Assembly (NCBI GenBank): GCA_014380105.1
Contig: JACMKL010000106.1
Coordinates: forward strand, 1 to 28,562
Reading direction: 5' to 3'
Length of the DNA stretch: 28,562 nucleotides
DNA from: Candidatus Melainabacteria bacterium
GTDB taxonomy: Bacteria > Cyanobacteriota > Vampirovibrionia > Obscuribacterales > Obscuribacteraceae
Position 1 is the first letter of the stretch. The number at the start of each line of letters is the position of its first letter. The translations under genes were made by a program, and so were the position numbers. The notes below the pieces were generated by a model. That model ran no database searches. It saw nothing but the letters and a program-made list of their open reading frames with translations, and was not told the DNA's origin. This document shows positions 7,646 to 15,572 of this stretch, piece after piece.

Positions 7646-8365
7646 ATGCAAAGTCTCAGCAACATTGACGATCCGGCGCCAATTCCCCTTCAAATCTCCC
7701 AAAGAGATTCAGAAGGCTGTCCTGGCTCGGGTTTCCAAGATTCACCTTTGGCGTCCGAATACGGAGCCATGGCGAGCGAATGGTCTGTGATTATTCTCAC
7801 ACTAACGGCTGTCATCCAGCTTGGCGTAGCTTCTATGTCCGGAAGTGTGGCGTTATTAGGCGATACGATACATAACTTTAGCGACGCCTTGAGCACCCTG
7901 CCTCTGTGGCTGGCATTTTACTTAGGGCGAATGCAGCCTGGCAAGCGGTTTTCGGTCGGTTCTATCAGGCTTGAGGATGCGGCAGGCGCCGTGATTGTTC
8001 TATCAATCTTAATTAGCGGACTAATGGTCGGATATCAATCCATTGACCATCTCTTCCACCCTAAAGCGGTCCATCATCTCACTGCTGTTTCCATAGCTGC
8101 ATTTATCGGCTTCATCGGAAACGAGACGGTCGCACTGTTCAGAATGAAAATAGGCAAAGAGATTGGCAGTCAGGCATTAATTGCAGACGCTTGCCACGCT
8201 CACCTGGACGGTTTTACCAGTCTTGCAGTCGCAGTTGGTTGCGTCGGCATCGCGCTCGGCTTCCCACAGGCTGATTCTATGGTCGGTTTACTGATGTCTG
8301 CTCTGACCATTTTTGCAGGCCTAGAATTGGCGCTAAAAATGCGCACACCATCTGCGGTGCGCTAA
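7646..8365 (+). CDS. CDF-family cation efflux transporter lacking the cytoplasmic domain
   Basis: The product is 239 aa. I chose the ATG at 7646 because GGAAGG lies 8 nt upstream; the open frame runs back to 7325 but would overlap the rRNA methyltransferase antisense. Six membrane segments are visible. The metal-site signatures are HNFSD (H76-D80) in TM2 and DACHAHLD (H184-D188) in TM5, the HxxxD/HxxxD pattern typical of Zn-type CDF proteins. The protein exports divalent cations, probably Zn2+, by proton antiport. It ends about 10 residues after TM6, so the usual cytoplasmic ferredoxin-like domain is missing. The N terminus also lacks the usual His-rich leader. Confidence 0.88.
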   Translation: MQSLSNIDDPAPIPLQISQRDSEGCPGSGFQDSPLASEYGAMASEWSVIILTLTAVIQLGVASMSGSVALLGDTIHNFSDALSTLPLWLAFYLGRMQPGKRFSVGSIRLEDAAGAVIVLSILISGLMVGYQSIDHLFHPKAVHHLTAVSIAAFIGFIGNETVALFRMKIGKEIGSQALIADACHAHLDGFTSLAVAVGCVGIALGFPQADSMVGLLMSALTIFAGLELALKMRTPSAVR

Positions 8366-8393
8366 CCTTTGCAAAATCACTAGCTCAGCGGCT

Positions 8394-9341
8394 TCAAGCT
8401 CTCGAGAGCAGTTTGCTATTCAAGATTGACTTATAGTCGAACACATCTAGATACTGGAATGTGTAAGCTGCAATCGCTTCTTTTTCTTCTTTGGAAAGCT
8501 CATTAGCTGTGGCAATATTGGCTTCCGGTGTAGCTTTTCGAATTGTGCCCCAGGGATAGATTTCTTCCAATTGAGAGCCATTCCATGTTGGAGTTTTCAG
8601 AGTATCTGATGATTCTAATCCCATTTTTTCGAGTACTTGACCGAGCGCCTTTTTGGAGTCGGACATTACGTCTTCAGCTCTTACAATGTGCATTCTGTCT
8701 GGATATTTTTCCTTAAACATCAAAGCATGATACTGATTGAGGGTCCAACCGAGCATGTAGTGATTCAACGAAAGCGGCACGGGGCGCTTCTTCGTATCAG
8801 CGTATGCGGACCAGGGGTTTCTCACTATGTGCAAAACATGGGAGGTCGGCAGGTCGTTCAAAATCTTATCGGAGTCAACGCCAATGATGGGGCTGTAGCC
8901 CACGTGCACGCATTCTTCGCCCGAGCGTTTGAAGTTTTTCCAAGCCTCAAAAGTTGCTTTGTAAAATGCGGCCATGTTGTTTGCGCGCGAACGCCCAGTT
9001 TTCAAAACATGCTCAACGTAGTGCTTCATGCGATCTTCGTCCGAAAAATCAAATTCCATATGTCTGAATTTGCTGACTTTCGGAGTGAGGGCGCGCACTT
9101 TGCATTCTTCGTCAATAATTGCCTTGTAGTCTTCCTGCGGTGTCGCTTCCAGGGAGAAAACCGGCCATCTGTACTTGACGGGAAACATCGACGAAAGGTG
9201 ATCGTTGACCAGGCGTGTTCCTGGCTGCGATTCAAATGGATAGACAAACAATTGCGGATGGCCGTCTAAAAAACGATGCGTCGTATTGCCACCATTTTCG
9301 TACATGGCACCAAGCATCAGTAAACGGAATTCGCCGCTCAT
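8394..9341 (-). CDS. Sulfotransferase-family protein (PAPS-dependent, divergent)
   Basis: The product is 315 aa; the ATG at 9341 overlaps the preceding stop by 4 bp (ATGA). The N-terminal beta-loop-alpha GGNTTHRFLDGHPQLFVYP (17-35) occupies the place of the 5'-phosphosulfate loop. HIVRNPWSAY (171-180) matches the 3'-phosphate-binding motif of the Sulfotransfer family. The typical N-terminal basic residue and RSGT/KSGT core are replaced by ENGGNT, so PAPS binding may be altered. If active it would sulfate a glycan or lipid. It is the last gene of an operon with a GT2 glycosyltransferase and a DUF4915-like protein, which supports a glycan substrate. Confidence 0.8.
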   Translation of the reverse strand: MSGEFRLLMLGAMYENGGNTTHRFLDGHPQLFVYPFESQPGTRLVNDHLSSMFPVKYRWPVFSLEATPQEDYKAIIDEECKVRALTPKVSKFRHMEFDFSDEDRMKHYVEHVLKTGRSRANNMAAFYKATFEAWKNFKRSGEECVHVGYSPIIGVDSDKILNDLPTSHVLHIVRNPWSAYADTKKRPVPLSLNHYMLGWTLNQYHALMFKEKYPDRMHIVRAEDVMSDSKKALGQVLEKMGLESSDTLKTPTWNGSQLEEIYPWGTIRKATPEANIATANELSKEEKEAIAAYTFQYLDVFDYKSILNSKLLSRA

Positions 9342-10642
9342 TTTTTCTTACCCCTCGTTAATAGACTAGAAGATTTACCAGAATTCGCATCAGTTGTCGA
9401 TTGAAGACGCTTCATACTTGGCTTCCCGGCGCTTAAATCGGTCTCAAATGCGTAGAAGACAAGGTTTTCATTTTTCAAGTCACGTTTCAAAGAGAAGGGC
9501 AATCCGCCGGACATCACAACTGGCATGCTTTCGACCGCAAAAATCTGATTTCCGGACGCCCAGGTGATACTGCCAAGAATACGACCGCTTTTGACATCGA
9601 CCGCATGAACGCCACAGACACTTTTCGACACATCCAGACCAGGAGCATATTGAGAGAAACGCGGAATCACGCGTGAAGTACCAATAAAGGCCACATCACC
9701 AGCAAAACACAAACCGCGCGTCCAGCCCGGCAGTTTCGCAGCGATGCTGCTCTTACCGTCTTTAATCTCACATAACTCGCCATATCCGGAGTTGTCTACA
9801 AACAATCGTTTGCCATAGAAGCGAGCTGAATGCGGTCGTGTCAGTCCTCTAACTATTGGCTCTCTGGTTTTGCCACTGAAAATTACTCCTCGACCGTCAA
9901 CTTGATAATTCGGCTCGCCTGGTCTACTTGTCGAAACAACAGCGGAAGATGCGGAGAAGTACGAATCTGCCAGAGTTTTTCCGGCAGCAATAGAATTCAT
10001 CTGGATATGGTTTTGCTCGAAAATTGGCTTGTGCTTATCTTCAATACATTTTGGCCACCAGACTCTTTCAAAGCCTTTTTCAAAATCTAGAGTAACGATG
10101 GCATTGTGTCCGACAGCATTGCCATGTAGATGACCGTCAATAAGGGCCAGGTCATGCATATAGATGCAGCCAGGCAAATAAAGTGAGCGAGTTACAACTA
10201 AATTCTTTTCGACACTCTCTGGCAGTTCTACATCTAGTCTATTCAATAGACCAGCCACCGGTCGCAATTCGAGCAGCTGATTTGGATTTCTGGTGCTTGC
10301 TACAAAAACCTTCTGATTCTGTACATCAACCGCCACCCCAGATGGATGGGGCAACGGCAAATAAGTGATGGACGGTTTTCCGGCGCTTTGACTCAGAGAA
10401 AGCAGCAAATGCTCGTATTCGCGACTGACTATTAGAGCAATTTTTTGACGTTCTAAAATATCGAAAAATGCGCCTGTCACCTTGTATTTAAGCAAAGTCG
10501 GGTCAGTGGATTCTGCATCTTTCCACATACTAGATACTTGAGCAGCGTCGCGCCACTCAGCGTTATGTCGCGCCCACAGCGCATTGAGTGCTTTACTCTG
10601 CTGATTTTTCTTAGGCTTTATTTTTTTTACAGCCGGTGGCAT
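9338..10642 (-). CDS. TIGR03032/DUF4915-like beta-propeller protein
   Basis: The product is 434 aa; the ATG directly abuts the GT2 stop codon. There is no signal peptide and the lysine-rich N terminus suggests a cytoplasmic protein. The sequence shows repeated four-strand blades. Landmarks are SREYEHL (73-79), PHPSGVAVD (98-106), MHDLALIDG (162-170), LTRPHSARFYGKRLFVDNSG (267-286), WTRGLCFAGDVAFIGTSR (307-324) and CGVHAVDVKSGRI. This pattern matches my recollection of the TIGR03032/DUF4915 family, whose biochemical function is unknown to me. The adjacent sulfotransferase and glycosyltransferase suggest a role in making or modifying a glycan. The Ser/Lys-rich tail from about 410 looks disordered. 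Confidence 0.78.
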   Translation of the reverse strand: MPPAVKKIKPKKNQQSKALNALWARHNAEWRDAAQVSSMWKDAESTDPTLLKYKVTGAFFDILERQKIALIVSREYEHLLLSLSQSAGKPSITYLPLPHPSGVAVDVQNQKVFVASTRNPNQLLELRPVAGLLNRLDVELPESVEKNLVVTRSLYLPGCIYMHDLALIDGHLHGNAVGHNAIVTLDFEKGFERVWWPKCIEDKHKPIFEQNHIQMNSIAAGKTLADSYFSASSAVVSTSRPGEPNYQVDGRGVIFSGKTREPIVRGLTRPHSARFYGKRLFVDNSGYGELCEIKDGKSSIAAKLPGWTRGLCFAGDVAFIGTSRVIPRFSQYAPGLDVSKSVCGVHAVDVKSGRILGSITWASGNQIFAVESMPVVMSGGLPFSLKRDLKNENLVFYAFETDLSAGKPSMKRLQSTTDANSGKSSSLLTRGKKK

Positions 10643-11341
10643 TCAGTTTTTTGCCTCGCGCCACAGTTCATAAGCGCCCCAGTACATGCGAAAAGCAGAG
10701 CCATAATTGGTTGTGGATTTACCACCATGCCGTTTTGTTGAAAGGACGGGCACTTCAATAACAGGATAGTTTTCTCTTCGGCAAATCCAGTTAAACTCAG
10801 CATCTATGAGATCATCGTCGCGCGTGAGCTGCATCAGTTTTTCAAATTTTCTTGGAAAAACTTTTGGGGTGCCATTGATGTCCCAGGTTGGCAGGTCAAA
10901 GAAGGCCCTGCATTCCAGGTTATAGATCAGTGAGCCTAGCCGGCGGCGCCAATTATCTCGTATCTTGCGATTTGCTTTAATGACCACTTGTGGAAAAGCG
11001 ACTGCGTATAAAATATGTAAAACAAGATGCTCTGGGCTTGTGCGAGCGGAATTCGTGTAGCAGATCAAGTCACCGGTTGCTTGCTTCAATCCCAGGCGAA
11101 CTGCTAAACCCCAGCCACCCTGGGGGCTGTCGAGCGTTTTTATATAAGAAAACTTTTGCGCCAGAGCCTGACAGACGGAAGGAGAATTATCGCGACAGCC
11201 ATTGGTGACCAAAATTATTTCAAGATTTGATTGAACTTTTTCGAGCGCATTTACGTATTCACTAATAATGGGCTCGATATGATCTGCCTGATTGCACACA
11301 GGCAGAATTATCGAAATCAAATTGTCTCTGCTATTTGCCAC
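10643..11341 (-). CDS. Family 2 glycosyltransferase (DPM1-like), unusual metal site
   Basis: The product is 232 aa from a GTG at 11341. It has a GT-A fold: ISIILPVCNQADHIE at the N terminus, EIILVTNGCRDNS at 41-53 and LKQATGDLICY up to residue 95. The arrangement resembles polyprenyl-phosphate sugar transferases (DPM1/ArnC-like), but there is no C-terminal membrane anchor. At the position of the DxD metal-binding motif the sequence reads TNS (96-98), and the usual DGS is NGC. WDINGTPKVFPR is conserved-looking. It would transfer a sugar from a nucleotide donor or bind without catalysis. First gene of the operon with the DUF4915-like and sulfotransferase genes. Confidence 0.85.
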   Translation of the reverse strand: MANSRDNLISIILPVCNQADHIEPIISEYVNALEKVQSNLEIILVTNGCRDNSPSVCQALAQKFSYIKTLDSPQGGWGLAVRLGLKQATGDLICYTNSARTSPEHLVLHILYAVAFPQVVIKANRKIRDNWRRRLGSLIYNLECRAFFDLPTWDINGTPKVFPRKFEKLMQLTRDDDLIDAEFNWICRRENYPVIEVPVLSTKRHGGKSTTNYGSAFRMYWGAYELWREAKN

Positions 11342-11443
11342 TATTCACGCCGCCTGCAAATAAGAGATTTTTGCAGCTAATGACCGTATTGTGCGAGTTC
11401 CTGGGGTTAGAAATTACTCCACTAACTCAAGCACCCCCTCTTT

Positions 11444-11458
11444 GCATCGTCGCGATGC
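11444..11458. repeat. Operator-like perfect dyad in front of TATAAT
   Basis: GCATCG and CGATGC arms are separated by TCG. The dyad ends one base before the TATAAT at 11460, so it fills most of the -35/-10 spacer of the sbcD promoter. This is a typical position for a repressor site. No known operator consensus was matched. Confidence 0.45.
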
Positions 11459-11459
11459 T

Positions 11460-11465
11460 TATAAT
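11460..11465 (+). promoter_or_regulatory. -10 box of the sbcD-like gene
   Basis: An exact TATAAT lies 26 bp upstream of the ATG at 11492. No recognisable -35 lies 16-18 bp further upstream (the sequence there is C-rich), so initiation may depend on an activator or be weak. Transcription would start near 11472, giving a leader of about 20 nt that contains a GGAA ribosome-binding site. Confidence 0.5.
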
Positions 11466-11491
11466 GCATGGTGTGACAACAATGGAAATAT

Positions 11492-12793
11492 ATGGCGCCA
11501 CAGATAATTCACGTCTCTGATATTCACTTCGGCTCCGGCGAGTCTCATGGTCGTGTGAATCCCATTACCGGATTGAACATACGCTTTGAAGATTTTGTCG
11601 GTGCGCTAGCCAAGGTTGTCGATTATTCAATTGAACACAAGATAGACGTCTTTCTGTTTTCAGGCGACGCTTACCGTAATGCATCACCTGAACCTGTCTA
11701 TCAAAAGATGTTTGCAAGGCAGCTCAAACGCCTTTCAGACGCTGATATCAAGACGATACTGGTGGTTGGCAATCACGACCAGATTTTGCGCTCTACGACC
11801 AGCCACGCGCTCTCGGTTTTCCAGAGTCTGGAAGTCCCGGGGGTATTGACGGTTGATGCGCCCGTTTTTCAAAGACTCGAAACCAAAAGCGGTCCGATTC
11901 AACTAATCGGTATTCCGCACTTGACCAAACATCAATTGATGACCCTGGACAAATATGCTGACAAGACCGCCAAGGAGCTCGATCGCATCCTTGTAGACCA
12001 TACGCGCCTACTGCTGGCAGGTTATTACGAAGAATTAGATCCTGAAATTCCTACGGTCGTCACTGCGCACATGACTGTCGACATAGCCACCGCCGGAATA
12101 GAAGAAGAGTTATTGATCGGCTACACCCAGACTTTTCCAACTGACATTTTTATTCACAAAAATATCGACTATGTAGCTCTTGGTCATGTGCATAAATTTC
12201 AGACTATCCGAGAAAGTTCGCCTTGCATTGTCTATTCAGGCAGCCTGGAGCGGGTAGATTTCGGCGAAGAAAGCCAGGACAAAGGCTTTGTGCACGTCAT
12301 TTTAGAACGCAACAAAACCACCTGGAAATTTGTATCTATCAAACCCAGACCATTTATCACTATTGAGGCTGATGTTACCGGATCAGAAGATCCAACCGCG
12401 CATCTAGTCAAAAAAATACAAGCCGGTGTAGAGCCAGGCTGCGTTTTGAGAGTCAGATACAAAGTCGACCAGACACAATTGCCGGATATTCGCGAAGATC
12501 TTCTGCGCAAAGCGGCTAGCGCCGCTCTATCGTCACGCTTTCTGCCTGAAATTATCGTCACTCACTCGCGCGCACGATTGCCGCAACTCAACGAAAGTAT
12601 TGTGTCATCACCAATGGTGGCACTTGATACTTATCTCGAAGAAGTAGCGCCCGAGCGCAAAGAGCGCCTGATGACCAAAGCGCGCGATATTATGAACGAA
12701 ATTTCGCTCGAGCTCACAGAAGAAAACGGCGCCGCCAAAGGGCAGAGAAGAAGAGCTAACGTCGAATCTAATGAAGAAGTGGTCGAAATTTAG
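11492..12793 (+). CDS. sbcD: SbcD/Mre11-type DNA exonuclease subunit
   Basis: The product is 433 aa. It is a metallophosphoesterase nuclease that in SbcCD cleaves DNA ends and hairpins. Metal-site motifs are in order: HVSDIHFG (D10, H12), SGDAYRN (D59), GNHD (93-96), TAHMT and ALGHVHKF. PCIVYSGSLERVDFGE is the strand-rich block typical of SbcD. The C-terminal third (from about 290) is the capping/ATPase-interaction region, ending in a charged tail (KGQRRRANVESNEE). The partner sbcC is not adjacent: downstream is a convergent gene only 1 bp away. The start is supported by GGAA upstream and by the motif beginning at residue 7. Confidence 0.9.
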   Translation: MAPQIIHVSDIHFGSGESHGRVNPITGLNIRFEDFVGALAKVVDYSIEHKIDVFLFSGDAYRNASPEPVYQKMFARQLKRLSDADIKTILVVGNHDQILRSTTSHALSVFQSLEVPGVLTVDAPVFQRLETKSGPIQLIGIPHLTKHQLMTLDKYADKTAKELDRILVDHTRLLLAGYYEELDPEIPTVVTAHMTVDIATAGIEEELLIGYTQTFPTDIFIHKNIDYVALGHVHKFQTIRESSPCIVYSGSLERVDFGEESQDKGFVHVILERNKTTWKFVSIKPRPFITIEADVTGSEDPTAHLVKKIQAGVEPGCVLRVRYKVDQTQLPDIREDLLRKAASAALSSRFLPEIIVTHSRARLPQLNESIVSSPMVALDTYLEEVAPERKERLMTKARDIMNEISLELTEENGAAKGQRRRANVESNEEVVEI

Positions 12794-12794
12794 T

Positions 12795-15560
12795 CTACTT
12801 TCGAACTCGATTTTTAACCAACAAAATTCCTGCCGTTATGACTCCCAGAATCCAGAGCAGAAGAGAAATCAGAAAACTGTTTGGTTGATAAGTAAAGGCG
12901 ACGTGATGAATGCCTTTAGGAACAGCTACTGCACGAAACAAGTAATTGGCGAGCACAATTTCAGTATCTTTACCGTCAACGCGAGCGCTCCAGCCCGGAA
13001 AAAACGTATCTGTCAAAACAAGCATCGCATCAGCCGGACTATCTACATCCATTTCAATACAATTAGGCTCGTTGACTCCCAGCGTCACAGCCTTCCCACG
13101 CTCAACACTAACCAATGGCGACAATTCTTGCTGTTTCTTCCCACTCTCAAGTACAACCGTAGTTAATCCATCGAAGCCATCGGCAGACACCATATTCAGT
13201 GCCACGCTCTCGTCTCTTGCAAAAACCGAATTGAACATTAGATATGCTCGCCCCAGTGTGCGAGTATTTTCATAGACTCGAACATGTTGACGTCCAGACT
13301 CGCTAACCAGCCTGTAGTGGGAATTCACAGACTTCGTATCAGGTGACGCAAAAACAAAATCTTTCAAACAAATTATGTGCTCAGACATTTTTAGTCCGCT
13401 ACCAGAAACTGGCTTGATGAATTTCATTTTTTCGCTGTCAAAGACCTGAATGCCGACCGTAAATTTGTCACCCGCCTTCAAGGTGAGCGGAACAAGTCCT
13501 GGCATACCAACTGGCACTTCGAAGTTAACAACCTTTTTGCCGGTCGGACAACAGCCAATTAAGCCGCCATACCAGAGAGTATTGCCCGCCTGGTCCAGCA
13601 TCACGACCGAAAATACAAAGCGTTTTCTGGAATCAGCTGCAACACCAAATTTAATTGTGCCCGCAGTCTCGGCCTTACCAATGTCGTATCCGAGTGAAGC
13701 CCTCTCCAAGGTCAATTGCTCGGTCGATTCGAAGTGAATAGGTTCGGAGCCCATTTCGCATGCCTGCTCTGGGAGATTTGGATCACCGACACCTGAGACT
13801 GGTGCCAATGACAAAATGTATTTCACGCCGGCGAAATCAATCATTGGTGAGAGCGGCGTGCGATCAACGAGTGTGTTGAAAGTGTTGCGCTTAGCGCCTA
13901 GCTCCTTCATGAAAGCCTTGTATCTAGACGGCGTCATCACATTGTGAGAACCCACGCTCGGAATTTGAAAAACAAGATTTGTATTTGGACTGAGAACATC
14001 AAATCCAACTGCTAGCGCGCGCTCCTTACGGTCATGGAGGAAAGGCAGTGGCTCCTCATAGTCAAAATTGAACTTTGATTGAATCGGCAGTGAGAGCCGC
14101 CCAATTTGCGCCTGACTTACGAAACTCGCAGCCAAAATGAAAGCTATTAAAATTGGAGTTGCAATTTTTTGTTTGAAGAAAATAAAAATTGTCAGAGCCA
14201 AAGCGAGACCCACTGTCACAAACCAGAGACGTGGCGCAAACGCCATCGGGGCAACACCATTGTCAAAACTTCCAGATTTAAAATCGTAATGCAGAAGTTC
14301 CAGCGCAGGTGGGAGGAAACATGTGACTAAAAGAGCCACTACAAATAGCAGAGTAAATTTATTTTTCTGAAATGCAAAAGTTTCGACGAGATATGCGAAG
14401 CCAAATCCTGAGCCGATCAAAATAAATAGAATAAAAATTGGTATACAGTACGTCCCTGGCACATACGTGAGAGGAGACAGGTTGAGGACATCATTTAGAA
14501 AACCAGGGCGACTGACAAAAAGAAAAGCCAATATTCCTGAGATAGCCACAGGCAAATAGTAAAGACTATTTTTTCTGGCGAAAAATGCCAGAAGAAGGAA
14601 GGGGACGCCAAACACACCTGTGTACGGCGAGGCGCCAAGATAATTGGCCTGCACCAGATTTAGTACCAGAGCCTGCCAGGGCGCAACTGCGTTTTTGTCG
14701 GTTGCAAATTTATAGCAATCGGCATGAGAAAAGAACTCGCAAAAGGGCAGAATGACTGGCGCAGCAAAGCATAAAGCCAGACCGGCCACCACTGCTATCC
14801 ATTTGAAACCAGTGACGGTATTTTTAAATTTCGAACCTTTTTTTTGAGTAAAGGCGAAAATCAGGAGGCTAAACAGTGTCGCAAAGGTGATGCCAATAAA
14901 CGATGACTCCGGATGTCCTGTGCCTATAAAAATTGCACAGGAAGCAGCTGACAGCAATGCTCGCGTGATGGACGGCTTGTTGGCGAGTCTGGCAAAATTC
15001 CAGAAAATTAGCGGATACAGCGCCGAAGATGTTCCTGACAGAAGCTCCAGATAATACATATTGTAGGGACAAAACGCGTAGCCTAGAGCCACATACGCAG
15101 CGACATAACGTGGCAGTTTTATTTCACGCGCAAACAAATAACACCCGGCTGCCGCTATCATCAATTCGAAAACGAGCAAAATATTGTAGAAATGCAGTGA
15201 CGGATTGATAGCAAATAGAATTCTAAGTGGGGAGAAAACCGCTGCCTGAATATCACCCAACAACGGAACACCCCAGCCCGTGTAGGGGTTCCAGAGCGGC
15301 AATTGAAAGCTTCTCCAGTAATTTGCAACAAGATGGTAGTAAGGCATTAGGAGCAAAAACACAGACTCGTCAAAGCCACTCGCGCCGAGTGTAAAGTATT
15401 TTCTAAATAAAACATCGCGCTTGGCGAGCAAGAAAATGCGTGAGATTGGCTCAGCCAGGAAAACAGTTTTCCAAAATACAGCCACAATTAGAGCAGTAAT
15501 AAATGACACCGCTAGGGCGTCTTGCTTCTTATCTGTGAGTTTTTGCCAGCCGGAAAGCAA
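12795..15560 (-). CDS. YfhO-family polytopic membrane protein
   Basis: The product is 921 aa from a TTG at 15560; no ATG or GTG is available close to the in-frame TGA at 15573. It has a dozen or more hydrophobic helices. An early extracytoplasmic loop contains PLWNPYTGWGVPLLGDIQ (88-105), a hallmark of the YfhO family. A central beta-rich extracytoplasmic region spans about 480-840. The family's C-terminal block is DTFFPGWSARVDGK, then NYLFRAVAVPKGIHHVAFTY, then a last helix and a basic end. YfhO proteins are GT-C-like enzymes, and the B. subtilis protein has been linked to lipoteichoic-acid glycosylation (from memory). It lies 12 bp downstream of a GT39-type gene in the same transcript. Confidence 0.85.
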   Translation of the reverse strand: MLSGWQKLTDKKQDALAVSFITALIVAVFWKTVFLAEPISRIFLLAKRDVLFRKYFTLGASGFDESVFLLLMPYYHLVANYWRSFQLPLWNPYTGWGVPLLGDIQAAVFSPLRILFAINPSLHFYNILLVFELMIAAAGCYLFAREIKLPRYVAAYVALGYAFCPYNMYYLELLSGTSSALYPLIFWNFARLANKPSITRALLSAASCAIFIGTGHPESSFIGITFATLFSLLIFAFTQKKGSKFKNTVTGFKWIAVVAGLALCFAAPVILPFCEFFSHADCYKFATDKNAVAPWQALVLNLVQANYLGASPYTGVFGVPFLLLAFFARKNSLYYLPVAISGILAFLFVSRPGFLNDVLNLSPLTYVPGTYCIPIFILFILIGSGFGFAYLVETFAFQKNKFTLLFVVALLVTCFLPPALELLHYDFKSGSFDNGVAPMAFAPRLWFVTVGLALALTIFIFFKQKIATPILIAFILAASFVSQAQIGRLSLPIQSKFNFDYEEPLPFLHDRKERALAVGFDVLSPNTNLVFQIPSVGSHNVMTPSRYKAFMKELGAKRNTFNTLVDRTPLSPMIDFAGVKYILSLAPVSGVGDPNLPEQACEMGSEPIHFESTEQLTLERASLGYDIGKAETAGTIKFGVAADSRKRFVFSVVMLDQAGNTLWYGGLIGCCPTGKKVVNFEVPVGMPGLVPLTLKAGDKFTVGIQVFDSEKMKFIKPVSGSGLKMSEHIICLKDFVFASPDTKSVNSHYRLVSESGRQHVRVYENTRTLGRAYLMFNSVFARDESVALNMVSADGFDGLTTVVLESGKKQQELSPLVSVERGKAVTLGVNEPNCIEMDVDSPADAMLVLTDTFFPGWSARVDGKDTEIVLANYLFRAVAVPKGIHHVAFTYQPNSFLISLLLWILGVITAGILLVKNRVRK

Positions 15561-15572
15561 TAATTTACACCA

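Noticed and set aside
8340..8362. GCGCAC/GTGCGC hairpin at the end of the CDF gene
   Set aside because: The stem has a bulge, overlaps the last codons and is not followed by T residues, so I did not call a terminator.
8398..8409. Perfect 12-bp palindrome GCTCTCGAGAGC
   Set aside because: It lies in the last codons of the sulfotransferase gene with no T tract. A chance palindrome or minor hairpin is more likely than a terminator.
8637..9269. 210-aa plus-strand open frame
   Set aside because: It is fully antisense to the sulfotransferase gene, which has recognisable motifs and operon junctions. The frame encodes no recognisable domain.
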